Positions 25,141 to 37,860 of a DNA stretch of 64,000 nucleotides are shown piece by piece. The translations under genes and the position numbers were made by a program. How positions within the stretch are numbered: the first letter of the stretch is position 1; each line of letters starts with the position of its first letter. Source of the stretch: Neelides folsomi (taxonomy: Eukaryota > Arthropoda > Collembola > Neelipleona > Neelidae); NCBI GenBank assembly GCA_034687125.1, contig JAQGBZ010000317.1:1-64000 (forward strand), given 5' to 3'. The notes below the pieces were generated by a model that saw only the letters and a list, made by a program, of their open reading frames with translations, did no database searches and was not told the DNA's origin.

Positions 25141-26360
25141 CCTTTCGGGTCTCCAATCTAATTATCATTGTCCTTATTGGATTGCAGAGAAGAGTGAAAA
25201 AAGGGAAGGGAGCGGAGGGGCTGTGGCACCAGTCAGTGTGAAGTTAAACAAATGGAGATTCTGACTGAGAGCGTCTGAGAGAGCCAAGAAGGAAAAAATG
25301 GAGAGAAATAAATAAGTGACAAGTTGGGTTGGGTCATTCATTAAGAGTTGATTAATTGCAAACTTCCTTTTCTCTTGGTTGGTTCCTTCGCGCGTCTTTC
25401 GCTCTGAATTGGAAATGGAATGAGTTCTCCTCCTCTTGTCTGGAAGTAAGACGATGATGAGGAAATACGACTTATTTGCCCTCTCATTCCATTTCCATCA
25501 AAGTAGTCATTACGCTCGGGCTTTATTAATATTTTCATCTCTGAAGCGTGATTTTGAGGATAGGGGTGAAGTCTTCGTCGCCGGGCGACGTGGAGCGGAG
25601 GGAAGTGTGCGTGAAGGGACGGAGAGTGACACACCCGTTTCCTCTGTCCGTCGCCAACGTCCCATGACTCGAGCCATTCCCCATAATTCGCTCTGGCTGG
25701 GCCGCAATATGAGTTGATGATATGGAAGAGCCTCGGGTGGAAAGATTCCCCGATTACCAACCTATATGTGGAGAGAGAATAATGGATTTGCATCAACAAT
25801 GAGCCGGACGGAGACTCAAATAGAGCCATTATTTTTTGCAAGGGAGGCAGGGTCGGCACTGGGTGATTTATTGTTTCAGCTCACAGCCAGATCATCTTTC
25901 CATGATGACAGGAGGAGGAAAGGAAAGAAGATGGGAAGAGAAACGACACTAATAATTTTCCTTTTTAGTCCCTCATTAATGAAAATGTGATAGAGAGTGG
26001 TAATTAGGGAGAAAAGTATGATACAATTTGGCAGGAAGCACGGAGAGGAACTTTGGAATTCTAACATCGTTCTTCTGCCCAGTACTGCCTTATTCTATTA
26101 CCTAACTCTATCCGATCCTCTGACAATTCCAATTCCATTCCAATTTCATTTCCAATTTCTCAGTCACTGACCAATCAAGTTTCAGTTCCCACAGACCCTA
26201 AATTCCTCCTTGATCCTCTCCTTCCTTACACAAACCTTCTTATCATTACGGAGAAGTTCGTAATTCCCTCCTGACTTGAAACCATTCCGGCGTGCGAATT
26301 GAGCTCTTCCTCATCGCATTACATTTCGGTTCTTCGCTTCCCCCTCCAGACGACTTTCCT
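25141..26360. other. GC-richer non-coding block
   Basis: A 172-codon minus-strand frame (25341-25859) overlaps a 93-codon plus-strand frame. Neither has a domain. The CCAAT cluster lies at its right part. Confidence 0.5.
26129..26175 (+). promoter_or_regulatory. Cluster of four CCAAT pentamers
   Basis: CCAAT occurs in the same orientation at 26129, 26140, 26152 and 26171, with steps of 11, 12 and 19 bp. Repeated CCAAT boxes are the classical NF-Y arrangement in promoters. No clear TATA box or coding exon follows, so a promoter is not shown. A degenerate TTCCAATTTC repeat could produce the same pattern. Confidence 0.3.
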
Positions 26361-29276
26361 ACTTATTTTATTAAATTTATTGTGAGAAAAGAATTAAAAT
26401 TAAAAGACGTTTTGTGAGAAAAATCTGGAAGCCTTTTCCTTTCCTTCCACTCTAACTTTTTAATAACTCTTTAAAATGAAAAAAATGGTGAGAATTCGAA
26501 GCCTTGAAGGAATTTACAATCCTGAATCATTGTTTAAATAAACACAGTATTTAACAGATTTTTAAGGAATTCTGCTCTACATGTCTCTGATCAAAGGGTG
26601 CTTCATAAAATTTAAGCTTTTCAGGTTCGGTGCATCAAAAAAAGAAATTCTTTAAGCATAAGAAAACCGGTCTTTGTTAATGATATTAATTTGATTTTAT
26701 TATTGTCAGTACTTTGTAATAAGTGAAAAGATAAAAGATTTGTATGATAGTTAGGTAAGTAAGTAGTCATGTACGAAATAGTAATGAAGACTACTTGAAA
26801 TTGAAAATTGCCAGAAAAGCATAGGTCTTACTTACATTAAATAAGTATGTAGCTTTTATTCTCGAGTCATGCAGAACATTAATAAAACACATGAAACTCA
26901 AATAATTGTTTTTCTGGATCTATAAATTTTATAAACGTTTTATAGAAAGCACAATTACCTATCTTATATACACTTTATTGTAGAATTATTTAATATAAGT
27001 TATAATATACGTACAATTACGGTCAGCTATACAATACATTACGTTTTCCTACCTGCTGTACACTATCCTACCTGTAATTGCCTTAAGCTAGTAAGGCATA
27101 TATCTAAGCATATATTTATATTACAATATGTTATAGTCAGAGTTAATTATATGAGTTTTGATGTGGATTCTCCTCAAGAACAATGAGATTTGGAGAACAT
27201 ATTAGATGCAATATAATTTTACAAGTCTCTGTTTAAGGCTTTAAATACTAATTGGCATGTATTATCATTATGAGTCATTAGTATTAACTTCCTTTATTAT
27301 AAGTTTAGACAAAGGCTTGGAAGGAGATTGTAAATTTTTTGTTGATTCATCGTGTTCTAGATGAGTAGTTATCACATGTTCATAATTTTTCTAATGACCT
27401 TAATATACCAAATATAAGTTCTCTTAAGATACATTCGATAAGATATTCATCTTAAATACATGAGGTTGCAACTTGTAATTCTTCGTCCTGATTAATGTGT
27501 ACATATACTGTACTCTGTAGGTACATTTATTAAAATTTAAACTTGTATGTATTTAAATCCAGTTTTTTGTATTATTAACCAAGAAAATCTTGTTAACGAG
27601 TGCCATAAAACTGTAGATTTAAAACCTGGAATTAAGAAGTGAACCAATCTGAATCGTTATCAAATTTAATTAAAGCAATCAGACTTAAGATTGGGATTCT
27701 AAAATGCCCTGGCTTAACAAACGGAAATTAATTTCAATTTAGTCTGTTGAAGACTCAAATAAAATATTATTTGAGCTGTTCAAAGTGATGGCCTTCACTT
27801 AAGAAACTTGAGATTCATTTTCTCTCCGATCTTCTCTTGTTCGTAACGAGTGTGAATGGCATAAAGAAAAGGCAAAGCTTTGAATGCATCAGCTGGATCT
27901 TTGTAATGAAAAAGAAATTGGTGCGCCCGAGTCTTCTGCTTGACAATTTGATTTGGAGAGTGCCGCATTAAGGAGGAACAATAGTATGAAGTCGTAATGT
28001 TCTAGATAGGAACACAGGAGAAAGAGGATAATAATAATTATAGTGATTATTTGGTCGAAGGAGGTTCTGTCTGTCCGACTCACTCATTAGCTTGAACTTA
28101 CTACAAGATGAGCTTCTTCCTCCATCACCCCCTTTGGTTAACACCCAGCAGCTCCTAAGCGGAGCCGAACAGAGAAACTAATTAGTCCAATTCCAATACC
28201 TACATTTTACTCTCTTCAAATGGCATTCATGATTATTATAATTACACACAGTCCGAGCCTCTCCACAGGAGTGCTCGCTCCATGAGTGTCCTTTCCTTCT
28301 TTTAACAAATTTCATTTTCAATGGATCCACTCCATAATTTGTTAGTTTGTAATGGGAAACATATTTGAGAGAGTTCAAAGCCGACCCTGGTTTTCATACT
28401 TTGTTATATTTATTAACGGCAACACAAATTCCAAATTCAATAAACTAATCGTAAGTGATGAGCAATCATCCTTGTTGGAGGTTTAATGAAAAGCAAAGTG
28501 AAATAGCGGTTTAAGGCCTAGAACCCCACATTACCAACAAAACCAAATAACTTTAAACAAGATAGACGTTTCCTAATGAATGTAGCGTGGTGTAATGTTA
28601 TATAATCTAATTCAATCATCTAGTAAATTCTATCTCTTTGCTATGTTGTAGTACGTATAGGCTTATTCTCAGGGCTTAAGGTTAGAATGAAGCGCGCTGA
28701 ATAGACAAGATGAATTTACCAATAAAGCTTATTTGAAATATCACGATTCCACCAATTATCAATTAATTCTATAGACGGAGGGGTTTTCTTCATTCAAATG
28801 TAAAGTGATATACTACTTGTACAGATATGTACATTTATGTGTAATACTTTCAAGTGTCATTCCATCTTGTTTCCAATATTTGATTAACATTAAACGATGA
28901 ATGAAAAACATTTTCACTCACTTTTCATACGCATGAATAAAGTACATTAAATAACTAGAATAAATATTTTATGTTATGGAAGTACTATATAAGTATGATG
29001 ATGTAATTATTTATTTATTGTTTGCCATATTATAAAATTGAATTACTTATAAAGGCTTTCAATAATGAATAACTACAAGAGTTCTCAATATTGTTAAGTG
29101 CACAAAATGTATTAACTGCATGAGTGTATTGTAGTATAGGTATGTAGATTTAACTTTTCGATATTATAAAATGAATAAATTAAAGTTTACTAAAAGCATT
29201 AAAGTCATGTTTCATATTGATAACTTTGGTTAATGGTAAGCAACGTCTAATTTCAGATACATATACCCGATGTAGT
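26361..29276. other. Mostly AT-rich non-coding DNA
   Basis: A small GC-richer patch lies at about 27.8-28.4 kb. The rest is AT-rich. Nothing is recognisable up to the Tc1-like element. Confidence 0.5.
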
Positions 29277-29306
29277 TATACACCCCGAAGCATAATCTTA
29301 TCTGGA
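29277..29306 (+). repeat. Left outer terminal inverted repeat of the Tc1-like element
   Basis: Begins TATACACCCCGAAG and ends TTATCTGGA. All 30 bases match the reverse complement of 30341-30370. Identity stops sharply outside, where the flanks differ, which marks the element edge. Confidence 0.9.
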
Positions 29307-29459
29307 CCATGGGTATATTGAATATTTGACTTAAAAATGAGACTAGTTTCTTGGCAATTTCAATTCAAATGAGCCTTACGTTCATAACAAAGAGATAAAT
29401 TCAAATGTAGCGATTTTCCTAATATCTTGGAAATTTCGTAATTTAATTAAATTTGAGCG

Positions 29460-29480
29460 GACGCAAAATTACATCTGGAC
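29460..29480 (+). repeat. Left inner inverted repeat (inner DR)
   Basis: Begins GACGCAAAATT and ends CATCTGGAC. It pairs with 30036-30056 with a single mismatch and resembles the inner part of the outer repeat. It lies about 150 bp inside the left outer repeat, a spacing comparable with IR/DR elements. Confidence 0.75.
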
Positions 29481-29777
29481 CTCGCTTTCACCCACCTTTC
29501 TCATTTACTAATTGGATCATCAATTAAAAGTAAGTAATTATCTTTTGGTATTTGAATAAATAATGGTAAATTGAATTAATTATTTCATAATTAACACTAA
29601 TTATGAATTAGGGAGAATGGCTAAAGGACCTCTCCTCACCAATTTGAAAAGGGACAGATCATTGCTTTTCACAACGTTGGTCGCTGATCAAGTGAAATTG
29701 GAGTGTGATTGGGAAGACATCCGACTACAATACAGAAGTATTTGAAGAGACGAAATCAAAATCCGGCAATTAGAGCA

Positions 29778-29978
29778 AGGCGCGGACACCCGAGGAAACT
29801 TTCTGGGCAGGACGATCTGCACATTCGTCGAACGGCGAGCAATTCTACTGTCTCCATCGCCCAAATCAGAAATTAATTACAGCTAAATGTTAGCAAGGAT
29901 ACCGTTAGAAGAGTTCTAAAGCGAGACGAGACCATAAAGTTTAAAAAGATGAAGAAAAAGCCGTCTCTGATTATTAAC
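29778..29978 (+). pseudogene. Tc1-type transposase fragment (second helix-turn-helix region), broken
   Basis: Frame starting at 29778 gives a peptide with RRGHPRKLSGQDD, then a RRTASNSTVSIAQIR segment, a stop codon (TAA at 29874-29876), and LNVSKDTVRRVLKRDETIKF followed by a lysine-rich KKMKKKPSL tail. This is the pattern of the Tc1/Tc3 transposase DNA-binding domain: a GRPRK-like hook, then the helix-turn-helix with TVRRxL. The GRPRK Arg is His here, an in-frame stop splits the domain, and no DDE/DDD catalytic domain follows before the inner right repeat at 30036. It cannot encode a working transposase. Confidence 0.8.
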
Positions 29979-30035
29979 TCCCATCCATTTGGTTTGATTC
30001 TAACTTAATCTATTAAAATTAATTAAAATAAAAAA

Positions 30036-30056
30036 GTCCAGATATAATTTTGCGTC
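30036..30056 (-). repeat. Right inner inverted repeat (inner DR)
   Basis: Begins GTCCAGATATAATT and ends TTGCGTC, 20 of 21 bases complementary to 29460-29480. It sits about 285 bp from the right outer repeat, clearly further in than on the left side, so the two ends are asymmetric. Confidence 0.75.
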
Positions 30057-30340
30057 AACTTTCACTTCCGGTTTCATACACTATTACCTGGTTTTAAGTA
30101 AATCTTTAAAATAATTTAATCTTTTTGGGCTATTATTTACTATAATCTATTTTTTTCTGCTCGACTCTGCATTTGAAAGATCCGCGAATTATTTTCATGC
30201 ATTTAGATAGGAAATAATTGGCGATTATTTCAAATTCAGAACCGAGCAGTGAAAAAATGGGCTATAACTATAATTCATAATTAGTTCATAGGAAACAATC
30301 CTAGGGCCCTCGGTTTAAAAGATATTTGATTTGAAGCAAC

Positions 30341-30370
30341 TCCAGATAAGATTATGCTTCGGGGTGTATA
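30341..30370 (-). repeat. Right outer terminal inverted repeat of the Tc1-like element
   Basis: Begins TCCAGATAAG and ends GGGGTGTATA. It is the perfect partner of 29277-29306. Perfect identity between ends of an otherwise broken element suggests either a fairly recent insertion of an already deleted copy, or selection by cross-mobilisation. Confidence 0.9.
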
Positions 30371-32489
30371 TTTCTTTTTATTGATATTTATATTTGTCTT
30401 AAAAGTCTTAATGGTATTAACTATCTTATGTAGGTAATAAATGTATGCATACTTTTATACCCATTTTAGTTACAATATTTGTGATGTCGATTTCAGTAAA
30501 TGAAATAAATGGAAGTTTTCCAATAATTACAATCAATAATTGATTGGTGTGAAAGAGTGATTACGTCATTGAATTGTATACCTACAGTGTACCTATCATT
30601 GATATTTATTTATTAAAATATGTGTTAGTTTTTATGTTATTCAATGAAAGTATTGAAACATATTCTCATTGACTTACATTTACTTATTGTTAGTACATAC
30701 TGATATTTGATATGTTGATGTTTCAATATTGCAGATATCGCACAAATAACGTTTCTTTATTGAGCACATTTTATATTTCTAGTTTACATTGTAATAAAAT
30801 GACTTCCAACGTTTATTTATACTGTATGATATGAAAGTAAGTACGATATCAACTTGTGTTTTTAAGTGTTGTTAAGAAATAAAAATATTAAATCTTTTTG
30901 TTCATCATCAAGCTTGCTTTCAGAATTTAAAGCAAGGTGTAGATTATAGAGTGAACACTTGAGCCTAATCACATTAAAACCTCATTGTTTTTTAGAATGA
31001 AAGAAGAGAAATAATGCTATGCATGGGGAAATTGATGAGAAAAAATCAAACAAAGTTTTGATTATGGTCGGCTGAATTCAAATAATCCAGTCCGGCACTT
31101 GAGCTTCCATGCCATAACCATTTTCTTTGTTAAAATTGTGGAAGCTATTAAATTATCAAAGGGCCATTATATAACATAATATGTGTAATTATGGAGATTT
31201 TTAAGGATGTTCAGGTCAGCCTACACCATTCTCACCAACTAACATGTCTATTTGAAAGGACATTTGCATCATGAGGCCCATTAAGTTGGCTCCATCGTCA
31301 CGGTCTTGTAAAGTTATTAGTCCAACTTATAAATTTTTTCGCTACCTTACAGCTTTGATTGTAGAAATAAGAAGGTCGAACAAATTAGGGATTAATTTTT
31401 AATTTTAATATATTCATTTCTCAGTCTCCAATTTTTCACTCAATTTTCTCCGGTCTGAGGGAAGGATTTCCTCTGGTTGGAGTGGAAAATGACTTTTCCT
31501 CATTGTGAGACTTTTCTTACCTGACTGTTTACGCTTCTCGTTGAAGAATGTTCATTAGGGATGTAAACGCGAGTTTGACCTCCAAATCTCCCCTTTCATG
31601 CCCAATCTTGAGTGGCTATGCATGAGTACTTATGTAACGTATTTATGAATGCATGGAGATAGAACAATATGTGAATATGTTCACGTGGAGGAGGATGCCC
31701 GAACAAAATGTATAGGGAGTCAGAGTAATGTGTATGTAATTCATGTGGGAGATAAAGGATCGGTGCATCTTTGAGGAACGCTTCTTGATGAAAAGATAAG
31801 GGATGAATAATTCATGGTGTTTCACACGAAGAAGCCCGGATCTCAATCCAAGAGTGAGCATAGACACCGCAGCTCTCAACGACCATGAGTTCATTTTACG
31901 AGCACTCAAACGGGGCAACCTCATCTCCTTGTCTTGAGCCTTCTCCCAAAATTTCATCCCATTCTATTTCTCATTTTCATTATAATGATCGTATGTAAAC
32001 CGAAGATAATATATTCTGTATGGATTTCCTTCCTCATTCTATCATTCTATTCCCCTGAACACGCCCACGGTTGATCTCATTCTCATTTCCAACCTCGACC
32101 TTTTCTATTAATATTTCCATTTCTCCTTCCGATTCAATTTAGGTAATTCTATTGAAAGGGATTGAACGAATAAATATTTATTACCATGATTGATTGCTAT
32201 TCTCTTTTCAAGTTAGCTTATGACATGAAATGCTCACGCTTCGTCTCTTTGAATTTGAATACTACATACCTGCGTATCTACCCATGTATTTTAATCTATT
32301 CCATGTTTGAGAACATTGAATTTATCCTTACGTTGTAATAGTTATTGATGTGAAAATTACTTTACGTATCAAATTCGTACAAATGAAAGTCTTCGGATGA
32401 AAGAAATTTAATGCAATGATTAAATGATAGACAACTTCTTGTATTTTTGATTAATATTATTTTTCGTTTATTACCACATAAAATTACAT

Positions 32490-32508
32490 ATATGTATGTA
32501 TGTATGCA
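32490..32508. repeat. (ATGT)n microsatellite
   Basis: TATGTATGTATGTATG run in AT-rich DNA. The same tetranucleotide recurs at about 7970-7980 and 50300-50318. Confidence 0.8.
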
Positions 32509-33102
32509 TAATAATTGCTCATATAATTGCTAAATAACTATATTTAAGGTACAGAACAAATTATACAATACAAGAATCGTATTCTATATATTCTACAATA
32601 GTATTCATCGCTGGGGTATTTATAACACTTTAAGTAAATTGAATATAATAATAGTGATTCAAACTAATTATACTTATATTTAAATATTAAAATCTGTAAG
32701 TATAAAATATTAAATAACAACAATTAGATTACAAACCTACATAAGTTTTTATATTATAATAATTATGTATTTATTTAAACTAGAGTAATAATTGAAATCT
32801 TAATACTTTTAATGAAAGTTTAATGCTGATTCACCGAATTATTTAAAACATAATAATTATCATTAAATACCATTTATGCTGACAATAATAATTGTCGTTC
32901 ACTAAAAATAAGTTATTCTACAAGACGCTTTATGTAAATATTCTAATTATAGTAATTATAATCAACAACTTTGCTATTAATGGTAGGCATCTGAGAATTG
33001 GCAACTGGAGCTACCACTCATTAGTTTTATTTCAACTTGAATACAAATGAATATTAGGTCATTAAATATTTTATTGAAGCTTTCAAGAACCTTTTTTCCT
33101 AC

Positions 33103-33130
33103 TATAATAAATAATAACAATAATAATAAA
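33103..33130. repeat. Imperfect AAT microsatellite
   Basis: ATAATAAATAATAACAATAATAATAAA run, interrupted by single-base changes. Confidence 0.75.
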
Positions 33131-34270
33131 ACGTGTTAGAACATTTCTTAATTCAGGTAGTTGTACAAGTAAAATAAATGGAGTTTTATAAACACACAAG
33201 TATATGAAAACAATTTGTAATCAATTTTCACTTTCTAAAACACCAAAATCATAGTTGTAATTCCTTATATTGTTAGTTTTATCTTTAATTCAAATTGCAT
33301 TTAAAGTAATGTTTTTCATTCATAAATACCTAACCATTTCATACCACAAAAGTAAAATATGTTCAAAAATGTTGGGATGATCCTGAAGCAGGGGTTTTAC
33401 AATAATTAGTATTTTAATTCAATTTTAGCACTTTATCAATAATACTTAATGCATACACATATATTTATATAATATTGCATAAGATTAAGTATCTTTTAAA
33501 TAAATATGCCAAACTAAATGTTTGAATAGACCAAGAATATGTACCTATATTATATGTAAGTATATTATGAGGTAGAAACACCATACTAGCTCACAAAGCA
33601 ATATATTATTAAATTATTTATTGTATTTTTATGTTCTAGTTATCTACTAATAGACAGTAACAATTCTCCTGCACACTGACAATGAGAGATTTAAAAAACC
33701 TTGAAGGTTCTATATGAACTAGTAACGTTATATTGAGGTATATGTAATATGTATTATGTAATTTTAGAATATTTCAAAACTTTTATAGAGAATATGATAC
33801 TATTGATTCTACTTATAGTGTATTTACTATATGTATATATTATATGAGATTACGAATATAATGTATGAATTTGCTAAATATTAAATGAGTTCTAAAATAT
33901 AAATAGTTAGTTGGTGGTTCGGGACTCTCAGATACTACGTAGCTTTTTGCTATGCTCGGGATATTTCAGACGACAATAAGTTGAATTAGTAGTGTCCTTA
34001 CTATACTTTTAATTCTTTTATGTCAGTTTTCATTTGAAAATTGATCATATGTACTTTTAGTTAGTCTCTATTGGTGGTTGAATGCAAGGTTCTTTATGGC
34101 GAACATCTAATCAGTATATAGGAGGATTTTAATAATAATAATTATCTACAAATAACAACAGTTATTTCAGAAGTTAACTAGAGCCTCTTTCGGCTATCTT
34201 TCAATACTCCTAACAATAATATTGATACTGTATTATAGTTATATAATATAATATTTAAGTATAGAAATCG

Positions 34271-37200
34271 TAATATTGGGTAAGATTCTCTCACTTAATA
34301 AACTCCATGCAATTTGTATTCTACAAGACTGGACAAAATGGAAAGTGGGCATTGGATCCGGGCGAACGACGTCTGCACGACAGTCGACCCCGTTCCTTCG
34401 CTCTCTCTTATGTATGTATTTACACTCCTATCACCATGTACTTTTCCCACACATAATGGAATATGTCGCGGGCTTTGTTAGTTAATTTATAAGTAATTCT
34501 CTCCAATCCACCTATAAAATCCCCAATCTACATAATACATTTACCTCGTCACCCCTTATTCATAATCATCTAAAAGTCTAATCAAACATCCAATAACTAC
34601 AGGGCTGAATGGTACATGATGTTGTTCTGTGAGGGCAAGGAAATTTTCTCTCTTGGGCGTATGTTGAGTGTGTATGGGCGAGAGTGTGGTTGTGGATGGA
34701 CTCTTATCTCCATCAGATACATGGGCTCGACAAGATCCAGGGACAGGCATTACCTTCTCCGATTTCCTTGGCATGTTGAGTGAGAATAATAATATTAACA
34801 ATGACTCTCCTTCTCTGGTGATGGGCAGAGTGGACTATGTAATTGTTCGTATATTTATTATATTCTTGGTGTTGGAGCTACTCCGCCTCGGAAAGGCGCC
34901 GAGAATTCTCCCTCACGCTCTATGGACTCCCATCCAATTTTCTCTTCTTATCAATAATAGCCATATAAATACATACCTTTCCTTTTCTCTTCATTGCTCA
35001 CTTCACAAACACCCGCGGAAGTACTTTGTCTAAAAGCGAGACTCGTAAATAAAATACTACACAACACTTGTATGCACATCTTTACAGCATATATTCTTTA
35101 ATATGTATTTATTATGTAAGATTAGGAGGTATGTAGATACCTATATACAATTTAGAAAGTACCTAGAGAGAACATACAATTCCTATTTGAGTTATGAAAA
35201 ATTTACAAGTAGGAGAGGTAAGGCATTCGCATTCGATGACCCTTTCCTTCCTATCTCAATTGTACTTACACGCTCCTCATTTCTAGTCCATACTCCTACC
35301 TTACCATAGGTCCTTAGACTTTAAGATTCTTAATTAGTGATTAACCAATTGCCGTGCCTAATCTGACTAACTGGCCAACTAGCTAAACCCCACAACTGGA
35401 AAACTTTCTTCAAACCTTATGATTGTGAAAATCCGAGAGCTCTGATGATTGCTCTTAAGCCTGACCAATATGTGGGTCTTGTTTTAAATGGTTTAAAAGC
35501 TTTTCCTTTAATTTACGATAGAATGCAAATATCTCAAAAATGATTCAATACAAAAGAGCATTACCAAATATAGTATACTAATTCTAATAATTATGAAGCA
35601 GAATTATCAATATAATTTGTTGGAGGCTTCTCTTAATTATTTAAATTATTAATAATATACTCAAACTTATCATTAATTACTCATTATTTAATAACTTATT
35701 TAGGTATATGCTCCATAGTTTGCTAAACCCCAAACTCATCTCATTAGTGAATACAGATTGACATTATCAAAGAGTACTTATTTTATGTATGTTGTATGCA
35801 ATTACAAATTACTATTAAGTTATTTTAATATTTATAACCTATCCTTATATTTGTACGTTTCCCAATGTATCACTACAAAAGACATTATGTATATACAATA
35901 ATTTTAAATTGGATTTAATACTCAAGGCAGTAACCAATTATTAGTCTAGGAGATTCCCTATACTATTTATGTCCTATGTAAGTATATTATCCTATAGATG
36001 AGTAACGAGTAACTCTCTTTAATCTTTTTAAAAAGTGGAAAGCAAACTGGGCAGGAGATTTCATTTTCAATGAAATGTAGAGTATTATCCTATCCTACGA
36101 CTAATCATACATTGTAAGTATGAGAATTACGAAGATTCCTTTATTTAATGAGTCAATACACATAGCCCTTAAATAACTTACTTAACTTATGTACTATATT
36201 TTTAATAATTATGAATATAAGAGATTTCAATTAGATTATAATATTGATATAGTGCAAACTAAATTTACACACAGGGGACTATTTTAGTTAGGAAGGAATA
36301 TTACTTTTAAATCCTAAGAGTAGGACTTCGATCCTAATGCTAGTAACATTTATACTTTTTGGTATGCTAACCTATTAAATTATTATTCAAGTGTTTGTAA
36401 ATTAGCTAGAATTAATTATTTAATTAACATTAAAGATTTATATTTTAACATGTTCAATTAGCAAATTCCTAGATAAATACACCATATATTCATTCATCTT
36501 TTATACCATATTGCACTAATTGTACGCATACTTTATGTTTATGGTTATTTACACATATTACATACATAAGTATTCAAGATGTGTTCCTATTGGCCGGGAC
36601 GAGTTTTGGCCTTTAATCATTTGTTAGCTTACAGATCATTTTTTGCTATATAATAATCAAGGCATGAACCTACAAACATTGAAATCAATGAGTTTATACT
36701 TAAAAGTCTTAAATGTTCCTAGAAATAATATAAGCAATTGAAGCTTTAAATTATTTGAAAAAGAGAAATAAAGAATACAATCTCGTGATCATTAAATGAA
36801 CGCAAAAATTGACCTTCATAAGAAGTAAAGCTATGAGAGCTTTTAACGATCAAAGTCATTATAAGATACCATATTTCTTCCTATCTTCTATCAAATTATT
36901 TAAATGTCACTTTGTTTGAACTGAAGTCATTTACTTTGCAAAGATGGCTTTTGCCCTATAAAAATCAAATTTAAATTAAACAAGTCAAACAAATAATGTT
37001 TCGTGATGATTAAAGTTGTTTGAAATAAACTTCATCTTTTGTAAAATGATAGTAATGAGACGCAAAGCAACACAAAGTCAACATTGAACTTACACGTACC
37101 TAATATGCTTAACGAAATGAATACAAGAAAGAGATATTTCTATACAATCCAGCTTTTGGTAATAATAATTCATGTTTGTCGGTATTTTTGGAAGAGATGA

Positions 37201-37860
37201 GATGCCACTTGTAAAATGTGTGCACTGGTTGAACCCTTCTTTCCCAAATAACTTAGGAGCAGTAAAGGGAAAGCTCGCCTCCCGAACGCCAAGTAGTCAC
37301 CGATCTCGCCTTCAACTATAAATAAAAACAGAAAGAGTTAGATTTCATATTCACTAACAACTTATGAAATACATGTAAAAATGGCGCCCTTGCTAAACTA
37401 GCATTTGGTTTTGAGATGGCGATGAAATGAAATCCCTATCCCTTCTTTGAGTCTTTATTCTTTTTAATGTTATAAACCACGATGTCATTTTCTTAATGAA
37501 CGTATATTAATAAGTATATTAGATTATTACCTATGTATAATTTAAAATTGTTATGCCTTGGATGAATAACTTTTAGATGAAGATATTGGATTCAAGAGAA
37601 TTTCAGGGATTACGTAAAACATGCATCAATCTTATCGTTTGGCCTTTTTGTATGCTACCATGTCAGTCAGACACTTGGATAAAGAATCGAAAGTAAGGAT
37701 GGAGAAAAGGATCTATTAGTTTATTTGACAAGAAGAAGCTTCTTTTTCCCTCAATCGAAAACAAGGTGGAATGAGCAAGTGCTTTCTAAAATTACCTACA
37801 AATTTCCATAATCCAGGATAGTCGACCAAAACTTCCTATGTGTATTTATATTCTCAAGCT
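34271..37860. other. Small GC-richer block, then AT-rich DNA
   Basis: 34271-35040 is GC-richer with a 121-codon frame of no recognisable content. 35041-37860 is AT-rich with no gene or repeat family visible. Confidence 0.5.

Larger units (their letters stand above)
29277..30370 (+). mobile_element. Decayed Tc1/mariner-like transposon with IR/DR ends
   Basis: A 30-bp sequence at 29277-29306 is repeated as a perfect reverse complement at 30341-30370. Both ends finish in TATACACC/GGTGTATA, so a TA target duplication (29277-29278 and 30369-30370) is likely. A second, related inverted pair lies inside (29460-29480 and 30036-30056, 20 of 21 bases matching). It shares the CATCTGGAC/TTATCTGGAC core with the outer pair. 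Two transposase-binding-type repeats per end is the IR/DR arrangement known from Tc1-like elements such as Sleeping Beauty. Between the inner repeats lies only a broken N-terminal transposase fragment, with no catalytic DDE domain. At about 1.09 kb it is shorter than a typical full Tc1 element (about 1.6 kb), so it is an inactive internal-deletion copy. Confidence 0.85.
30371..34270. other. AT-rich non-coding DNA with one middle-GC patch
   Basis: 31.1-32.1 kb is of middle composition; its 104-codon minus frame has no domain. 32.1-34.3 kb is among the most AT-rich sequence here, with ATGT and AAT microsatellites. Confidence 0.55.

Noticed and set aside
25341-25859. 172-codon minus-strand open frame
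   Set aside because: No domain, overlapping open frames on the other strand, and no splice context. Expected by chance in higher-GC DNA.
26604-26645. GGGTGCTTCATAAAATTTAAGC, reminiscent of a transposon end
   Set aside because: I found no inverted partner in the window, so it cannot be called an element from sequence alone.
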